Assembly (NCBI RefSeq): GCF_003063475.1
Contig: NZ_NESP01000001.1
Coordinates: 1,240,001-1,304,000, forward strand
DNA: 64,000 bases
Source: Limnohabitans curvus
GTDB lineage: Bacteria; Pseudomonadota; Gammaproteobacteria; Burkholderiales; Burkholderiaceae_C
Direction of reading: 5' to 3'
A model generated the notes under the pieces. The model had not been told where the DNA came from. It did no database searches and worked only from the letters and a program-made list of their open reading frames with translations. Position numbers and translations under genes: made by a program. The first letter of the stretch is position 1, and each line of letters begins with the position of its first letter. Below, piece by piece: positions 39,059 to 48,393 of this stretch.

Positions 39059-40511
39059 ACGCGGCTCGTTGGCAGACCTACAAAGCCGCTACGGCACACG
39101 CCACCGTTGGTTGATGTTGACCACGGTGATGATTGGCTCGATGGCCGCCATCATGTCGTCCACCATCATGAATGTGGGCATTCCCGACATGAGCTTGCAG
39201 TTCGGCATTGGTCAAGAGTCGGCGCAGTGGGTGAGCTCTAGCTTCATGGTGGCCATGACGGTGTCCATGCTCACCACGCCTTGGCTGTTGGCACGCTTTG
39301 GCTACCGCACCACTTACATGGGTTGCATGTGGGTGCTGTTCACGGCAGGTGTCGCCGGCGGACTCTCCACCGATTACAACTTGGTGCTAGCGGCACGCGT
39401 CATCGAAGGCCTGGCGGCTGGCGTGGTGCAACCCATTCCGGCCATCATCATCTTGCGGGCATTTGATACTTCAGAGCAAGGCCGAGCCAACAGTTTCTTT
39501 GGCATGGGCGTGGTGCTGGCCCCCGCGCTGGGTCCCAGCATCGGCGGTTTGTTGGTGGACTGGATGAGTTGGCGCGCGCTGTTTTTCATGGTGGTGCCGT
39601 TTTGCATGGTGTCCATGTGGATGGCCATGCGCTACGTGCCCACCACCGCACCAGGCGGCGTGAGCGCCAACCACGGCAGGCCCTCGCTGGATTTGGGCGG
39701 ACTCGCACTTGCCACCGTGGGCACCTTGTGCTTGCTCAATGGCTTGGTGATGTTGCACAGCGGCAATGTGACCGCCTCTCTCAGCTTGATTGGCGCAGCA
39801 GTGTTATGCACAGTGGGCTTTGTGGCGTGGCAACGTGTACAAACTCAAAACGATGGCAAACCACTGATGAACTTGGCTTTGTTCACGCATAGACCATTTG
39901 CCATGGGGACCACCGTGGCCTTCATTTACGGCATTGCCATGTTTGGCTCCACCTATTTGTTGCCCTTGTATTTGCAACTCGGCTTAGGTCTGTCACCCAG
40001 CTATGTGGGCACTTTGTTGTTGCCATCAGGCTTGCTGTTGGCGTTCACCATTGCCATCGTGGGCCGCTACTCGAGCACACACCCTACACACTTGATGGTG
40101 AGCTTTGGCTTGGTGTTACTGGCACTTTCTTTTGCGCTCATGCTCACCGTGAATTTGCAAACAGGTTTGTGGGTGCTGGTGGCCTTTGCCATTTTGGGAC
40201 GCGTGGGCTTGGGCTTTATCTTGCCCTCACTCAACATCGGCGCCATGCGTGGCATGGACAGCAACTTGATTCCTCAAGGCGCCAGCGTCATCAACTTTTT
40301 GCGCATGCTAGGCGGCGCAGCGGGTGTGAGCCTGTGCGGCATTTTGTTGGAATGGCGATTGGCTGTGCACGGGGATTCGCTCACCAACCCAAAAACGTCG
40401 GCCATGCGCTTGGCGGCGTTTGACGAAGTGTTTTTGATGCTCGCGTTGGTTTGCATGCTGGCACTCTTAGCGGCGTGGCGCATTCGCCAACCGCACCAAC
40501 ACACCCATTGA
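39051..40511 (+). CDS. DHA2-family MFS multidrug exporter (EmrB/QacA-like)
   Basis: A 486-residue proton-driven exporter of the 14-TM type. Motif A-like sequence follows TM2 (WLLARFGYRTTYMG), and the motif C region VLAPALGPSIGGLLVDWMSWRALFF is the antiporter hallmark. I start at ATG 39051 (MAERGSLADLQSR), which overlaps the end of the CWC gene; the open frame upstream runs through that gene. No membrane-fusion partner (EmrA) is adjacent. The substrate is unknown. Confidence 0.92.
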   Translation: MAERGSLADLQSRYGTRHRWLMLTTVMIGSMAAIMSSTIMNVGIPDMSLQFGIGQESAQWVSSSFMVAMTVSMLTTPWLLARFGYRTTYMGCMWVLFTAGVAGGLSTDYNLVLAARVIEGLAAGVVQPIPAIIILRAFDTSEQGRANSFFGMGVVLAPALGPSIGGLLVDWMSWRALFFMVVPFCMVSMWMAMRYVPTTAPGGVSANHGRPSLDLGGLALATVGTLCLLNGLVMLHSGNVTASLSLIGAAVLCTVGFVAWQRVQTQNDGKPLMNLALFTHRPFAMGTTVAFIYGIAMFGSTYLLPLYLQLGLGLSPSYVGTLLLPSGLLLAFTIAIVGRYSSTHPTHLMVSFGLVLLALSFALMLTVNLQTGLWVLVAFAILGRVGLGFILPSLNIGAMRGMDSNLIPQGASVINFLRMLGGAAGVSLCGILLEWRLAVHGDSLTNPKTSAMRLAAFDEVFLMLALVCMLALLAAWRIRQPHQHTH

Positions 40512-40528
40512 TCTTGAATTGAACCGCC

Positions 40529-41305
40529 ATGTGCCAACTGCTCGGACTGAATTGCAAAAACCCCACAGACGCGACCTTCAGCTTCAGCGGCTTCGCGCAA
40601 CGCGCTGGTGTGACCGACCACCACGCCGATGGCTGGGGCATTGCGTTCTTTGAAGGCTCCGAGCAAGACCGCGGCCTGCGTCACTTCATCGACCACTTGC
40701 CAGCCAGCACATCGCCCGTGGCCGAACTGATTCGCAAGTACCCCATCAAAAGCCGCAACGTCATTTCCCACATTCGCAAGGCCACGCAAGGCGTGGTGGC
40801 ACTTGAGAATTGCCACCCCTTTGTGCGCGAGCTGTGGGGCCGCTACTGGGTGTTTGCGCACAACGGAAACCTAGAGAACTACGAACCGCGCTTGCATGGC
40901 AATTTCAAACCCGTCGGTCACACCGATAGCGAGCAGGCGTTTTGCTGGTTGATGCAAGAAATGGCCAAGTCACACGCCAGCGTGCCATCGGTTGATGAGC
41001 TGACACTGACGCTCAAAGAGCTGGTGCCGCAGATTGCCAAGCACGGCACGTTCAATTTCTTGCTGTCCAACGGTCAGGCGCTGTGGGCGCATGCCTCGAC
41101 TAATCTTTGTTACATCGAACGCAAACACCCATTTGCAAAGGCCACGCTGAGTGATCAAGACATGAGCATCAATTTTGCAGAACACGCATCGCCTGATGAC
41201 CGTGTGGCGGTGGTGGTGACGGCGCCTTTGACAACCAACGAGGTGTGGACGCCGTTTGCACCGGGAGAGTTGAAGGTGTTTGTGGATGGACAGCTGCGCG
41301 CTTAA
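40529..41305 (+). CDS. Class II glutamine amidotransferase (YafJ-like)
   Basis: A 258-residue Ntn-type amidotransferase with Cys2 as the nucleophile after removal of Met1 (MCQLLGLNC). Other glutaminase motifs are HHADGWGIAFFEG near 31, SHIRKAT near 81, NCHPF near 94 and VFAHNGNLENY near 108. No synthase domain is attached. YafJ/EgtC-like proteins hydrolyse gamma-glutamyl amides, and the neighbouring glutathione genes make a gamma-glutamyl substrate conceivable, but the substrate is not known. It converges on gshB with a 4-base overlap. Confidence 0.9.
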   Translation: MCQLLGLNCKNPTDATFSFSGFAQRAGVTDHHADGWGIAFFEGSEQDRGLRHFIDHLPASTSPVAELIRKYPIKSRNVISHIRKATQGVVALENCHPFVRELWGRYWVFAHNGNLENYEPRLHGNFKPVGHTDSEQAFCWLMQEMAKSHASVPSVDELTLTLKELVPQIAKHGTFNFLLSNGQALWAHASTNLCYIERKHPFAKATLSDQDMSINFAEHASPDDRVAVVVTAPLTTNEVWTPFAPGELKVFVDGQLRA

Positions 41306-42249
41306 GCGGCCGCAGTTTCCAACGCGTCAATGAACATCGCAGCGACATCAAAACCGGTTTGATCAAAGATCTCTTGAAAGCAAGTAGGGCTGGTCACGTT
41401 CACTTCGGTGAGGCAGTCACCAATCACATCCAAACCCACCAACAACAAACCACGCTTGGCGAGGATGGGGCCTAGGGCTTCGGCGATTTCTTGGTCACGT
41501 GCTGAGATAGCTTGCGCCACGCCTTTGCCGCCTGCAGCCAAGTTGCCGCGCACTTCACCACCTTGGGGAATACGCGCCAAGCAATAGGGCACGACTTTGC
41601 CGCCAATGACGAGCACGCGCTTGTCGCCTTTATCAATCGCAGGGATGAACTTTTGCACCATGACCGTTTGGGCGCCGTCACGGTTGAGGGTTTCGGTGAT
41701 GGCGCCGAGATTCAAGCCATCGTCCTTCACGCGGAAGATACCCATGCCGCCCATGCCATCGAGTGGCTTCAAGATGATGTCGCGGTGTTGCGCATGAAAC
41801 GCACGAATGGCATCGGCGCTGCGCGTCACCAGGGTGGGGCTGATGAATTGTGCGAATTCCAGAATGGCTAATTTTTCTGGATGGTCGCGCAAAGCAGCGG
41901 GTTTGTTGAACACCTTGGCACCTTCGCGCTCGGCTTGCTCTAGCAAGTGCGTGGCGTAGAAGTACTCGCTGTCAAAAGGCGGGTCTTTGCGCATCACGAT
42001 GGCGTCGGCGCTGTTGAGCGCGTAGTGCTCGTCCACGCTTTGCACGTTAAACCAACTCTCAGCATCACCCGTCAAGCGCACATGTTGCACGCGTGCAGTG
42101 ACTTTTTGGCCGCTTTGCCACACGATGTCTTGCGGTTCGCAGGCCAACACTTGGTGGCCACGGCGCTGGGCTTCACGCATCATCGCAAACGTGGTGTCCT
42201 TGTAAATTTTGAAAGACGACAACGGGTCTGCGACGAAGAGGATATGCAT
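41302..42249 (-). CDS. gshB: Glutathione synthetase
   Basis: Adds glycine to gamma-glutamylcysteine using ATP. It is an ATP-grasp enzyme of 315 residues. It begins MHILFVADPLSSFKIYKDTT. The glycine-rich loop is LDGMGGMGIFRVKDDG near residue 165, and the C-terminal metal/nucleotide site is GDCLTEVNVTSPTCFQEI. It lies 3 bases after kup, which itself follows gshA, so the glutathione pathway genes share a transcript with a potassium transporter. Confidence 0.97.
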   Translation of the reverse strand: MHILFVADPLSSFKIYKDTTFAMMREAQRRGHQVLACEPQDIVWQSGQKVTARVQHVRLTGDAESWFNVQSVDEHYALNSADAIVMRKDPPFDSEYFYATHLLEQAEREGAKVFNKPAALRDHPEKLAILEFAQFISPTLVTRSADAIRAFHAQHRDIILKPLDGMGGMGIFRVKDDGLNLGAITETLNRDGAQTVMVQKFIPAIDKGDKRVLVIGGKVVPYCLARIPQGGEVRGNLAAGGKGVAQAISARDQEIAEALGPILAKRGLLLVGLDVIGDCLTEVNVTSPTCFQEIFDQTGFDVAAMFIDALETAAA

Positions 42250-42252
42250 GTT

Positions 42253-44124
42253 TTAAATTTCGATTTTGCTGCCCAGCTCCACCACGGAGTTGCTAGGCAA
42301 GTTCAAGAAGTCGGCAGCAGAGCTGGCATTGAGGTGCATTTGGGCAAACAGTTTTTCACGCCACTGGGCCATGCCACCCGTCACCGTAGGCACGATGCTG
42401 TCGCGTGACAGGAAATAGCTTGTCGTCATCGGGCTGATTTCGCACCCCATGCCATTCAAGTTAGCCAACGCGCCTGGCACGTCCGGATCGTCTTTGAAAC
42501 CGTAGTGAATCACGACCTGCCAACAGTCTTGGCCAATGGCGGAAATTTCTAGGCGTTCGTTTTCATCAATCCAAGGCACTTCATGGTTTTGCACGTTCAC
42601 AAACAAGTTTTGCTTGTGCAACACTTTGTTGTGTTTCAAGTTATGCAACATGGCGTTGGGCACGGCACCCTTTCCAGAAGTCAAGAACACGGCCGTGCCT
42701 TCGACTCGCGTGGGGGGTGACAAAAACACCGCCTCTAAGAAACTGTTCAAGTCCAATGCATCTTCTTTGCGCTTCTCATGAAGGATGGCACGGCCATCGC
42801 GCCATGTCAGCATGAACATCATGATGACCGAAGCAATCAGCAACGGGAACCAGCCACCTTCGAACAGCTTCAACAAGTTCGAGGCCCAGAACACAAAGTC
42901 CACCGCAAAGAAAAAGCTCGTGGCCGCCAAACACCACCAGAACGGGTATTTCCAACCGTAATGAATCACAAAGAAGGTCAGTACGGTGGTGATGAGCATA
43001 TCGGTACACACCGCAATGCCGTAGGCCGCCGCCAAATTGCTGGATGATTTAAACATCATCACCGCCAATACGATGACAGCAAACAAGCCCCAGTTCACAA
43101 ACGGAATATAGATTTGACCCGTGTCTTTCACGCTGGTGTGCAGCACTTGCAAACGTGGCAAGAAGCCCAGTTGAACCACTTGCTTGGTCACGCTAAAAGC
43201 GCCTGAAATCAAGGCTTGCGAAGCAATCACGGTGGCCGCTGTCGCCAGCCCCACCAACGGCACGAGCAACCAATCAGGTGCCATGTTGAAGAACGGGTTG
43301 GCCACGGCTGCGGGGTCACTCAAAAGCAAAGCGCCTTGACCAAAGTAGTTCAGGGTCAACGCAGGCATGACCACAAAGAACCAGGCGATGCGAATGGGCT
43401 TCTTACCGAAGTGCCCCATGTCCGCATACAAAGCTTCGCCACCGGTGACGCACAACACCACAGCGCCCAAAATCAAGAAGGTCACTTCGGGTTCGGTGAA
43501 GATGAAACGCAAAGCATGATGCGGGCTGATGGCCCACAAAATTTCTGGATGCGATGCGATGTGATAAATGCCCAAAGCAGAAATGGCAGCAAACCACACC
43601 ACGGTGATCGGACCAAAAAACTTACCAATACCACTGGTGCCTCGCTTTTGCACAGCGAAGAGGCCAAACAAAATGATGATTGTGAGTGGAATCACATACT
43701 TCTTAAAAGCGGGTGACACCACCTCTAAACCCTCGACCGCAGACAACACCGAAATAGCGGGTGTGATCACACCATCGCCATAAAACAAGCAAGTGCCAAA
43801 GATGCCCACGATCAGCATGCGATGACGCAACACGGGGCGGTCTTTCACCGCCATGGACGCTAAAGCCAGCATCGCCACCAAACCACCTTCGCCGTGGTTG
43901 TCCGCACGCAACACCAAAGCCACATACTTGATGGACACAATGACGGTCAACGTCCAAAAGAAGATGGACAAGATGCCATAGATGTTGTCGGGCGTGAATT
44001 GCACATGGCCCGAACCAAACACCTCTTTCATCGCGTACAGCACGCTGGTGCCGATGTCGCCGTAAACAACGCCAATCGCGCCCAAGGTGAGCGCCGCGAG
44101 CGACGACTTTCCGTGTTGATCCAT
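42253..44124 (-). CDS. kup: Low-affinity potassium transport protein Kup
   Basis: Proton-coupled K+ importer of the KUP/HAK/KT family. It has 623 residues with 12 predicted TM helices in the first ~430 and a cytoplasmic C-terminal domain. Signatures are [20 protein letters not shown] at the N-terminus, [12 protein letters not shown], and [20 protein letters not shown] with conserved acids. It is placed between gshA (8 bases upstream) and gshB (3 bases downstream). Length is normal for the family. Confidence 0.97.
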   Translation of the reverse strand: MDQHGKSSLAALTLGAIGVVYGDIGTSVLYAMKEVFGSGHVQFTPDNIYGILSIFFWTLTVIVSIKYVALVLRADNHGEGGLVAMLALASMAVKDRPVLRHRMLIVGIFGTCLFYGDGVITPAISVLSAVEGLEVVSPAFKKYVIPLTIIILFGLFAVQKRGTSGIGKFFGPITVVWFAAISALGIYHIASHPEILWAISPHHALRFIFTEPEVTFLILGAVVLCVTGGEALYADMGHFGKKPIRIAWFFVVMPALTLNYFGQGALLLSDPAAVANPFFNMAPDWLLVPLVGLATAATVIASQALISGAFSVTKQVVQLGFLPRLQVLHTSVKDTGQIYIPFVNWGLFAVIVLAVMMFKSSSNLAAAYGIAVCTDMLITTVLTFFVIHYGWKYPFWWCLAATSFFFAVDFVFWASNLLKLFEGGWFPLLIASVIMMFMLTWRDGRAILHEKRKEDALDLNSFLEAVFLSPPTRVEGTAVFLTSGKGAVPNAMLHNLKHNKVLHKQNLFVNVQNHEVPWIDENERLEISAIGQDCWQVVIHYGFKDDPDVPGALANLNGMGCEISPMTTSYFLSRDSIVPTVTGGMAQWREKLFAQMHLNASSAADFLNLPSNSVVELGSKIEI

Positions 44125-44132
44125 AACTAACC

Positions 44133-45428
44133 TCAGTCGTAATTTTCTGCTTCGGGATCAGTGGCTTCGAGTTCATAACTCGCAGCCAACATGGCCAAAC
44201 GGCCGATGACACCATACATGTAGAAGCGGTTGGGGGTACTTGCACCGGGCTTCATGCCAGGCTGCGGTGTGTGCGCACTTTGTTCAAAAGCCAAAGGCAC
44301 AAAGCTGGCACCGGGAGCGTTCAAGTTTTCGTCCACGCCGCGGTCGGCATGCACGCGGTAGAAACCGCCCACCACGTAGCGGTCCATCATGTAGACCACG
44401 GGTTCAGCCACCGCGTCGTTCAAGCGCTCGTGCGTGAGCACGCCTTCTTGGATGATGACTTGGTTGACTTCTTGACCATCTTTGACCACGCTCATTTTGT
44501 TGCGCGTCTTGCGGTTGACCACGTCCAAGTCTTTGACATCGCGCACGGTCATGATGCCCATGCCGTAGGTGCCGTTGTCGGCCTTGACGATGACGAATGG
44601 TTTTTCGTTGATGCCGTACTCTTTGTATTTGCGCTTGATCTTGGTGAGCAAGGCATCCACATTGGTCTTCAAGCACTCCATGCCCGTGCCCTCAGCGAAG
44701 TTGACTTCGCCGCACTGGTTGAACATGGGGTTGATCAGCCACGGATCGATCCCCAACAACTTGCCAAAACGTTTGGCGACTTCTTCGTAGCACTCAAAGT
44801 GTTTGCTCTTGCGGCGCACGCTCCAGCCCGCATGCAGCGGTGGCAACAGGTGTTGCTCATGCAAGTCTTCCAAGATGCCAGGAATGCCTGCGCTCAAATC
44901 GTTGTTGAGCAAAATCGTGCAAGGGTCAAAGTCTTTGAGCCCCAAGCGACGTTTGCCACGAATCACCGGCTCCAACGTGACGCTGTCACCGTTGGGCAAA
45001 TCGATGGTGGTGTTTTCTTTGATCTCAGGGTTGATTGAGCCAATGCGCACATTCAAACCAGCCATGTGGAAGATGCGCTGCAGCTGCGCCACGTTCGACA
45101 AATAGAAGGTGTTGCGCGTGTGGTTCTCGGGGATCAACAGCAGATTGCGCGCTTCAGGGCAAATCTTCTCGATCGCGGCCATCGCGGCTTGCACGGCAAG
45201 CGGCAGCATTTCAGGCGTGAGGTTGTTCCAGCCGCCTGGGTAGAGGTTGGTATCTACGGGAGCGAGCTTGAAACCCGCATTGCGAATATCGACTGAGCTG
45301 TAGAAAGGAGGGGTGTGCTCCATCCACTCCAAACGAAACCAACGCTCGATGGCAGGCATGGAATCGAGGATGCGTTGTTCAAGCTCGTTGATGGGGCCGT
45401 TGAGGGCGGTGATGAGATGAGGAACCAT
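44133..45428 (-). CDS. gshA: Glutamate-cysteine ligase, Acidithiobacillus-type
   Basis: Makes gamma-glutamylcysteine, the first step of glutathione synthesis. It has 431 residues and belongs to the separate GshA family typical of Burkholderiales and Acidithiobacillus, not the E. coli type. Diagnostic stretches are [20 protein letters not shown] near residue 58, [18 protein letters not shown] and the ATP-grasp-like [20 protein letters not shown] near 285. It is first in the gshA-kup-gshB run; an 81-base gap separates it from proA. Confidence 0.95.
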   Translation of the reverse strand: MVPHLITALNGPINELEQRILDSMPAIERWFRLEWMEHTPPFYSSVDIRNAGFKLAPVDTNLYPGGWNNLTPEMLPLAVQAAMAAIEKICPEARNLLLIPENHTRNTFYLSNVAQLQRIFHMAGLNVRIGSINPEIKENTTIDLPNGDSVTLEPVIRGKRRLGLKDFDPCTILLNNDLSAGIPGILEDLHEQHLLPPLHAGWSVRRKSKHFECYEEVAKRFGKLLGIDPWLINPMFNQCGEVNFAEGTGMECLKTNVDALLTKIKRKYKEYGINEKPFVIVKADNGTYGMGIMTVRDVKDLDVVNRKTRNKMSVVKDGQEVNQVIIQEGVLTHERLNDAVAEPVVYMMDRYVVGGFYRVHADRGVDENLNAPGASFVPLAFEQSAHTPQPGMKPGASTPNRFYMYGVIGRLAMLAASYELEATDPEAENYD

Positions 45429-45509
45429 GGTGTCCTTGTATGTGGAAAGTAATTCTAGGACGTTGGGATGACAAGACGCGTTTCAAACGAAGAAGTGTCG
45501 CGCCATTGG

Positions 45510-46790
45510 CTAGGTGCGAATTTCACCTTGACCCAACACCACGTATTTCAATGAGGTCAGACCTTCGATGCCCACAGGTCCCCGGGCATGAAATTTATCG
45601 GTAGAAATGCCTATTTCAGCACCCAAACCGTATTCAAAACCATCTGCAAATCGGGTGCTGGCATTGACCATCACGCTGGACGAGTCCACCTCGCGCAAAA
45701 AGCGCTGGGCGTGCATGTGGTCGCGCGTGAGAATGGATTCGGTGTGGTGACTGGAGTAGTGGTTGATGTGGGCAATGGCTTCGTCCAAGCCTTCCACCAC
45801 TTTGATGCTGATGATGGGGCCCAAATATTCTTCAAACCAATCCTGCTCGGTTGCGTCTTTGAGGTTTGCACCTTTGACTTGTGTGAGGATAGTTTTGGCT
45901 TCTGGAGAACAGCGCATCTCCACACCTTTGGCAGCAAAGATGGCGCCAATCTTGGGCAAAAACTCGGCGGCCACGCCACGTGCGACCAACAAGCTTTCGC
46001 TGGCGTTGCAAGGGCTGTACTTTTGGGTCTTGGCGTTGTCGGCCACGGTCACCGCCATGGCGATGTCGCAAGGGTCGTCCACATAGGTGTGGCAATTGCC
46101 GTCCAAGTGTTTGATAACGGGCACTTTGGCGTCGCGACTGATGCGCTCGATCAAGCCCTTGCCGCCGCGCGGAATGATGACGTCCACAAACTCAGGCATG
46201 GCAATCAAATGGCCTACCGCCTCGCGGTCGGTGGTTTGCACCAGTTGCACAGCATCGGTCGGCAAGCCGCTTTCGCTCAGTGCTTGTTGCACCAACTTTG
46301 CCAACGCTTTATTAGACTCAATCGCTTCCGAACCGCCACGCAAGATGCAGGCGTTGCCGCTCTTGATGGACAACGAAGCGGCTTCAATCGTCACGTTGGG
46401 ACGACTTTCGAAAATCATGCCAAACACGCCCAAAGGCACACGCATTTGGCCCACGCGAATGCCGCTGGGTTGCTCTTTCAAGCCTGTGATTTCGCCAATC
46501 ACCTCTGGCATGGCGGCGAGTTGTTCGCAACCTTGCGCGCAGGTTTCCAACACTTTGGGCGTGAGCTTCAAGCGGTCCACCATAGGCGCATCCAAGCCTG
46601 CGGCGATGGCGCGCTCAATGTCTTTGGCATTGTCAATTTGCAGCGCGGCGATGTTGTCACGCAGCAAAGCGGCCAGCTTGCGCAGCGCGGTGTTTTTGAC
46701 CGCGGCAGAGGCTTTGGCCATTTGCGCTGAAGCGACTTTGGCTTGAGCGCCCAGCGCGTGCATGTGGTCGGCAACGTTGAGAGTCGTCAT
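45510..46790 (-). CDS. proA: Gamma-glutamyl phosphate reductase
   Basis: NADPH-dependent reduction of glutamyl 5-phosphate to glutamate semialdehyde in proline synthesis. It has 426 residues of the aldehyde dehydrogenase superfamily. The catalytic Cys is in [13 protein letters not shown] near residue 262, and [13 protein letters not shown] and the C-terminal [19 protein letters not shown] block are present. The [16 protein letters not shown] ending is typical. It lies 15 bases after holA; proB is not in the window. Confidence 0.97.
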   Translation of the reverse strand: MTTLNVADHMHALGAQAKVASAQMAKASAAVKNTALRKLAALLRDNIAALQIDNAKDIERAIAAGLDAPMVDRLKLTPKVLETCAQGCEQLAAMPEVIGEITGLKEQPSGIRVGQMRVPLGVFGMIFESRPNVTIEAASLSIKSGNACILRGGSEAIESNKALAKLVQQALSESGLPTDAVQLVQTTDREAVGHLIAMPEFVDVIIPRGGKGLIERISRDAKVPVIKHLDGNCHTYVDDPCDIAMAVTVADNAKTQKYSPCNASESLLVARGVAAEFLPKIGAIFAAKGVEMRCSPEAKTILTQVKGANLKDATEQDWFEEYLGPIISIKVVEGLDEAIAHINHYSSHHTESILTRDHMHAQRFLREVDSSSVMVNASTRFADGFEYGLGAEIGISTDKFHARGPVGIEGLTSLKYVVLGQGEIRT

Positions 46791-46805
46791 GGTGTGTTTT
46801 CCTAA

Positions 46806-47876
46806 TTAAGCGTTGCGCGGCATACAAGCGCGGCACAAACGCATGGCCAAACGGTGCAGGGCTTGCCAATTGTCGGCAGGCCATTCTGGTGTTTTCAAGC
46901 CTTTGACAATGCCGTCGACCTGGTGAGCCGATTGCAACAATTTTTCCAGCATGCCCACGCTCAAGCGTGGCAGCACGCGTTCAAACAAGCGCTCGCGCGG
47001 ACCCCAGATGCGTTGCTCGCGCAGCGCCATCGGTAAGGCCTTGCCCGATGCGACAGCATCCTTGACACGTTTCAAAGCACGGATTTCTTCGGCCAGCGTG
47101 TAGTGCACCAACACCTCCGCTTCACCTTCGGCCTTCAAACCATCGAGCATGCGTTGCACGCGCAGGGGCTGACCGCTGAGTACAGCTTCTGAGAGTTTGA
47201 ACACGTCATAACGTGCCACGTTCATCACTGCGCGTTCGACTTGCTCAAAGCTCAACTCGCCTGCGGGGTACAGAAGGCCAAGCTTTTGAATTTCTTGGTG
47301 CGCTGCCAGCAAGTTGCCTTCCACACGCTCGGCAAAAAATTGCAAGGTGTGTTGACCCGCTTCGCCAGCAGCGACGCGTTGCTGCTGCGCACCCAAACGT
47401 TGCGCAATCCACGTGGGCAAAGCGTGGCGTTCAATCGGATCAATCTGCACGCTGATGCCGTTGTTTTCTAAGGCACCGAACCAAGCCGAGCTTTTGGTGG
47501 CTTTGTCTAAGCGCGGCAACAGCACCACGGTCAACGTGCTGTCATTGCCCACAGCCAACTCAGCAATTTGCTGCAAAGCTGTGCTGCCTTCTTTGCCGGG
47601 CTTGCCCGAAGGAATGCGAATTTCAATGAGTTGCTTATCGGCAAACAAGCTCATGGAGCCGCCTGCCGCCAACACTTCGCCCCAATCAAAATGCGCACCA
47701 GCCACGGTGTAGACGTTGCGTTCGGTGTAGCCCTGTTCGCGTGCAGTATTGCGCAAAGCATCTAGCGCTTCTTGCTGCAACAGAGGCTCATCGCCATGAA
47801 AGGTGTAGAGGCTGCGCAAGCCTTTGCTTGCCTGCGTTTGCAGGTGATTGGCAAATTGAGCGCTGGCGACTTGCAT
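46806..47876 (-). CDS. holA: DNA polymerase III delta subunit
   Basis: The wrench subunit of the clamp loader, which opens the sliding clamp. It has 356 residues. The N-terminal region (LRSLYTFHGDEPLLQQEALDALR) matches the AAA+-like fold of HolA without a true P-loop; KLSEAVLSGQPLRVQRMLDGL lies in the third domain. The order leuS-lptE-holA-proA is conserved in Betaproteobacteria. It begins 2 bases after the lptE stop. Confidence 0.95.
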   Translation of the reverse strand: MQVASAQFANHLQTQASKGLRSLYTFHGDEPLLQQEALDALRNTAREQGYTERNVYTVAGAHFDWGEVLAAGGSMSLFADKQLIEIRIPSGKPGKEGSTALQQIAELAVGNDSTLTVVLLPRLDKATKSSAWFGALENNGISVQIDPIERHALPTWIAQRLGAQQQRVAAGEAGQHTLQFFAERVEGNLLAAHQEIQKLGLLYPAGELSFEQVERAVMNVARYDVFKLSEAVLSGQPLRVQRMLDGLKAEGEAEVLVHYTLAEEIRALKRVKDAVASGKALPMALREQRIWGPRERLFERVLPRLSVGMLEKLLQSAHQVDGIVKGLKTPEWPADNWQALHRLAMRLCRACMPRNA

Positions 47877-47878
47877 GT

Positions 47879-48385
47879 TTAAATTTGACGCACAGCTGCC
47901 AGGCGGCGTTGAATTTGCAAGACCAAATCATTTTCCATGTCGCGATACAGCAAGGCTTCTTCTGACTCTTTGGACAGCGCGCCAGTTTCGTTGAAGTTGA
48001 TGTCGCGGGTCAGCATGATTTCCGTGTCGGGAATCAGCTCAATGCCGTTGCGTGAGCGCAGGCGAAAACGGTAACGCAAACGCAACTGAAATTCACGAAT
48101 GGCACCCGTCGATGTGCGACCCACCACCACCTTTTCACGCAACTCAAACAGCTGATCAAAAATGACTTGTGCGCGTTCAATTTGACGCGGATCGCCGATG
48201 ACCTCAACCTGACCTGAAGACTCCAAACTGCGCTTGAGCTTCACGCCAAAGGGCGACACGATGGGAATGCTGCTAAACAGCGTGTTGAATGCATAGCTGG
48301 GCGGCTTACGCAGCTCAAAACCACACCCCGCCAGCCCTGTCATGAGGGCGGTGGACATCAACCAAGCGCGACGTGTGGTGTGCAT
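47879..48385 (-). CDS. lptE: LPS-assembly lipoprotein LptE
   Basis: Outer-membrane lipoprotein that plugs LptD and helps insert LPS. It has 168 residues. The signal peptide ends in the lipobox GLAGC with lipidated Cys21. The mature domain begins GFELRKPPSYAFNTLF and contains the family stretch RFRLRSRNGIELIPDTEI. It is flanked by leuS (8 bases upstream) and holA, the standard context, and works with LptA and LptB encoded about 22 kb away. Confidence 0.95.
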   Translation of the reverse strand: MHTTRRAWLMSTALMTGLAGCGFELRKPPSYAFNTLFSSIPIVSPFGVKLKRSLESSGQVEVIGDPRQIERAQVIFDQLFELREKVVVGRTSTGAIREFQLRLRYRFRLRSRNGIELIPDTEIMLTRDINFNETGALSKESEEALLYRDMENDLVLQIQRRLAAVRQI

Positions 48386-48393
48386 ATCAACCT

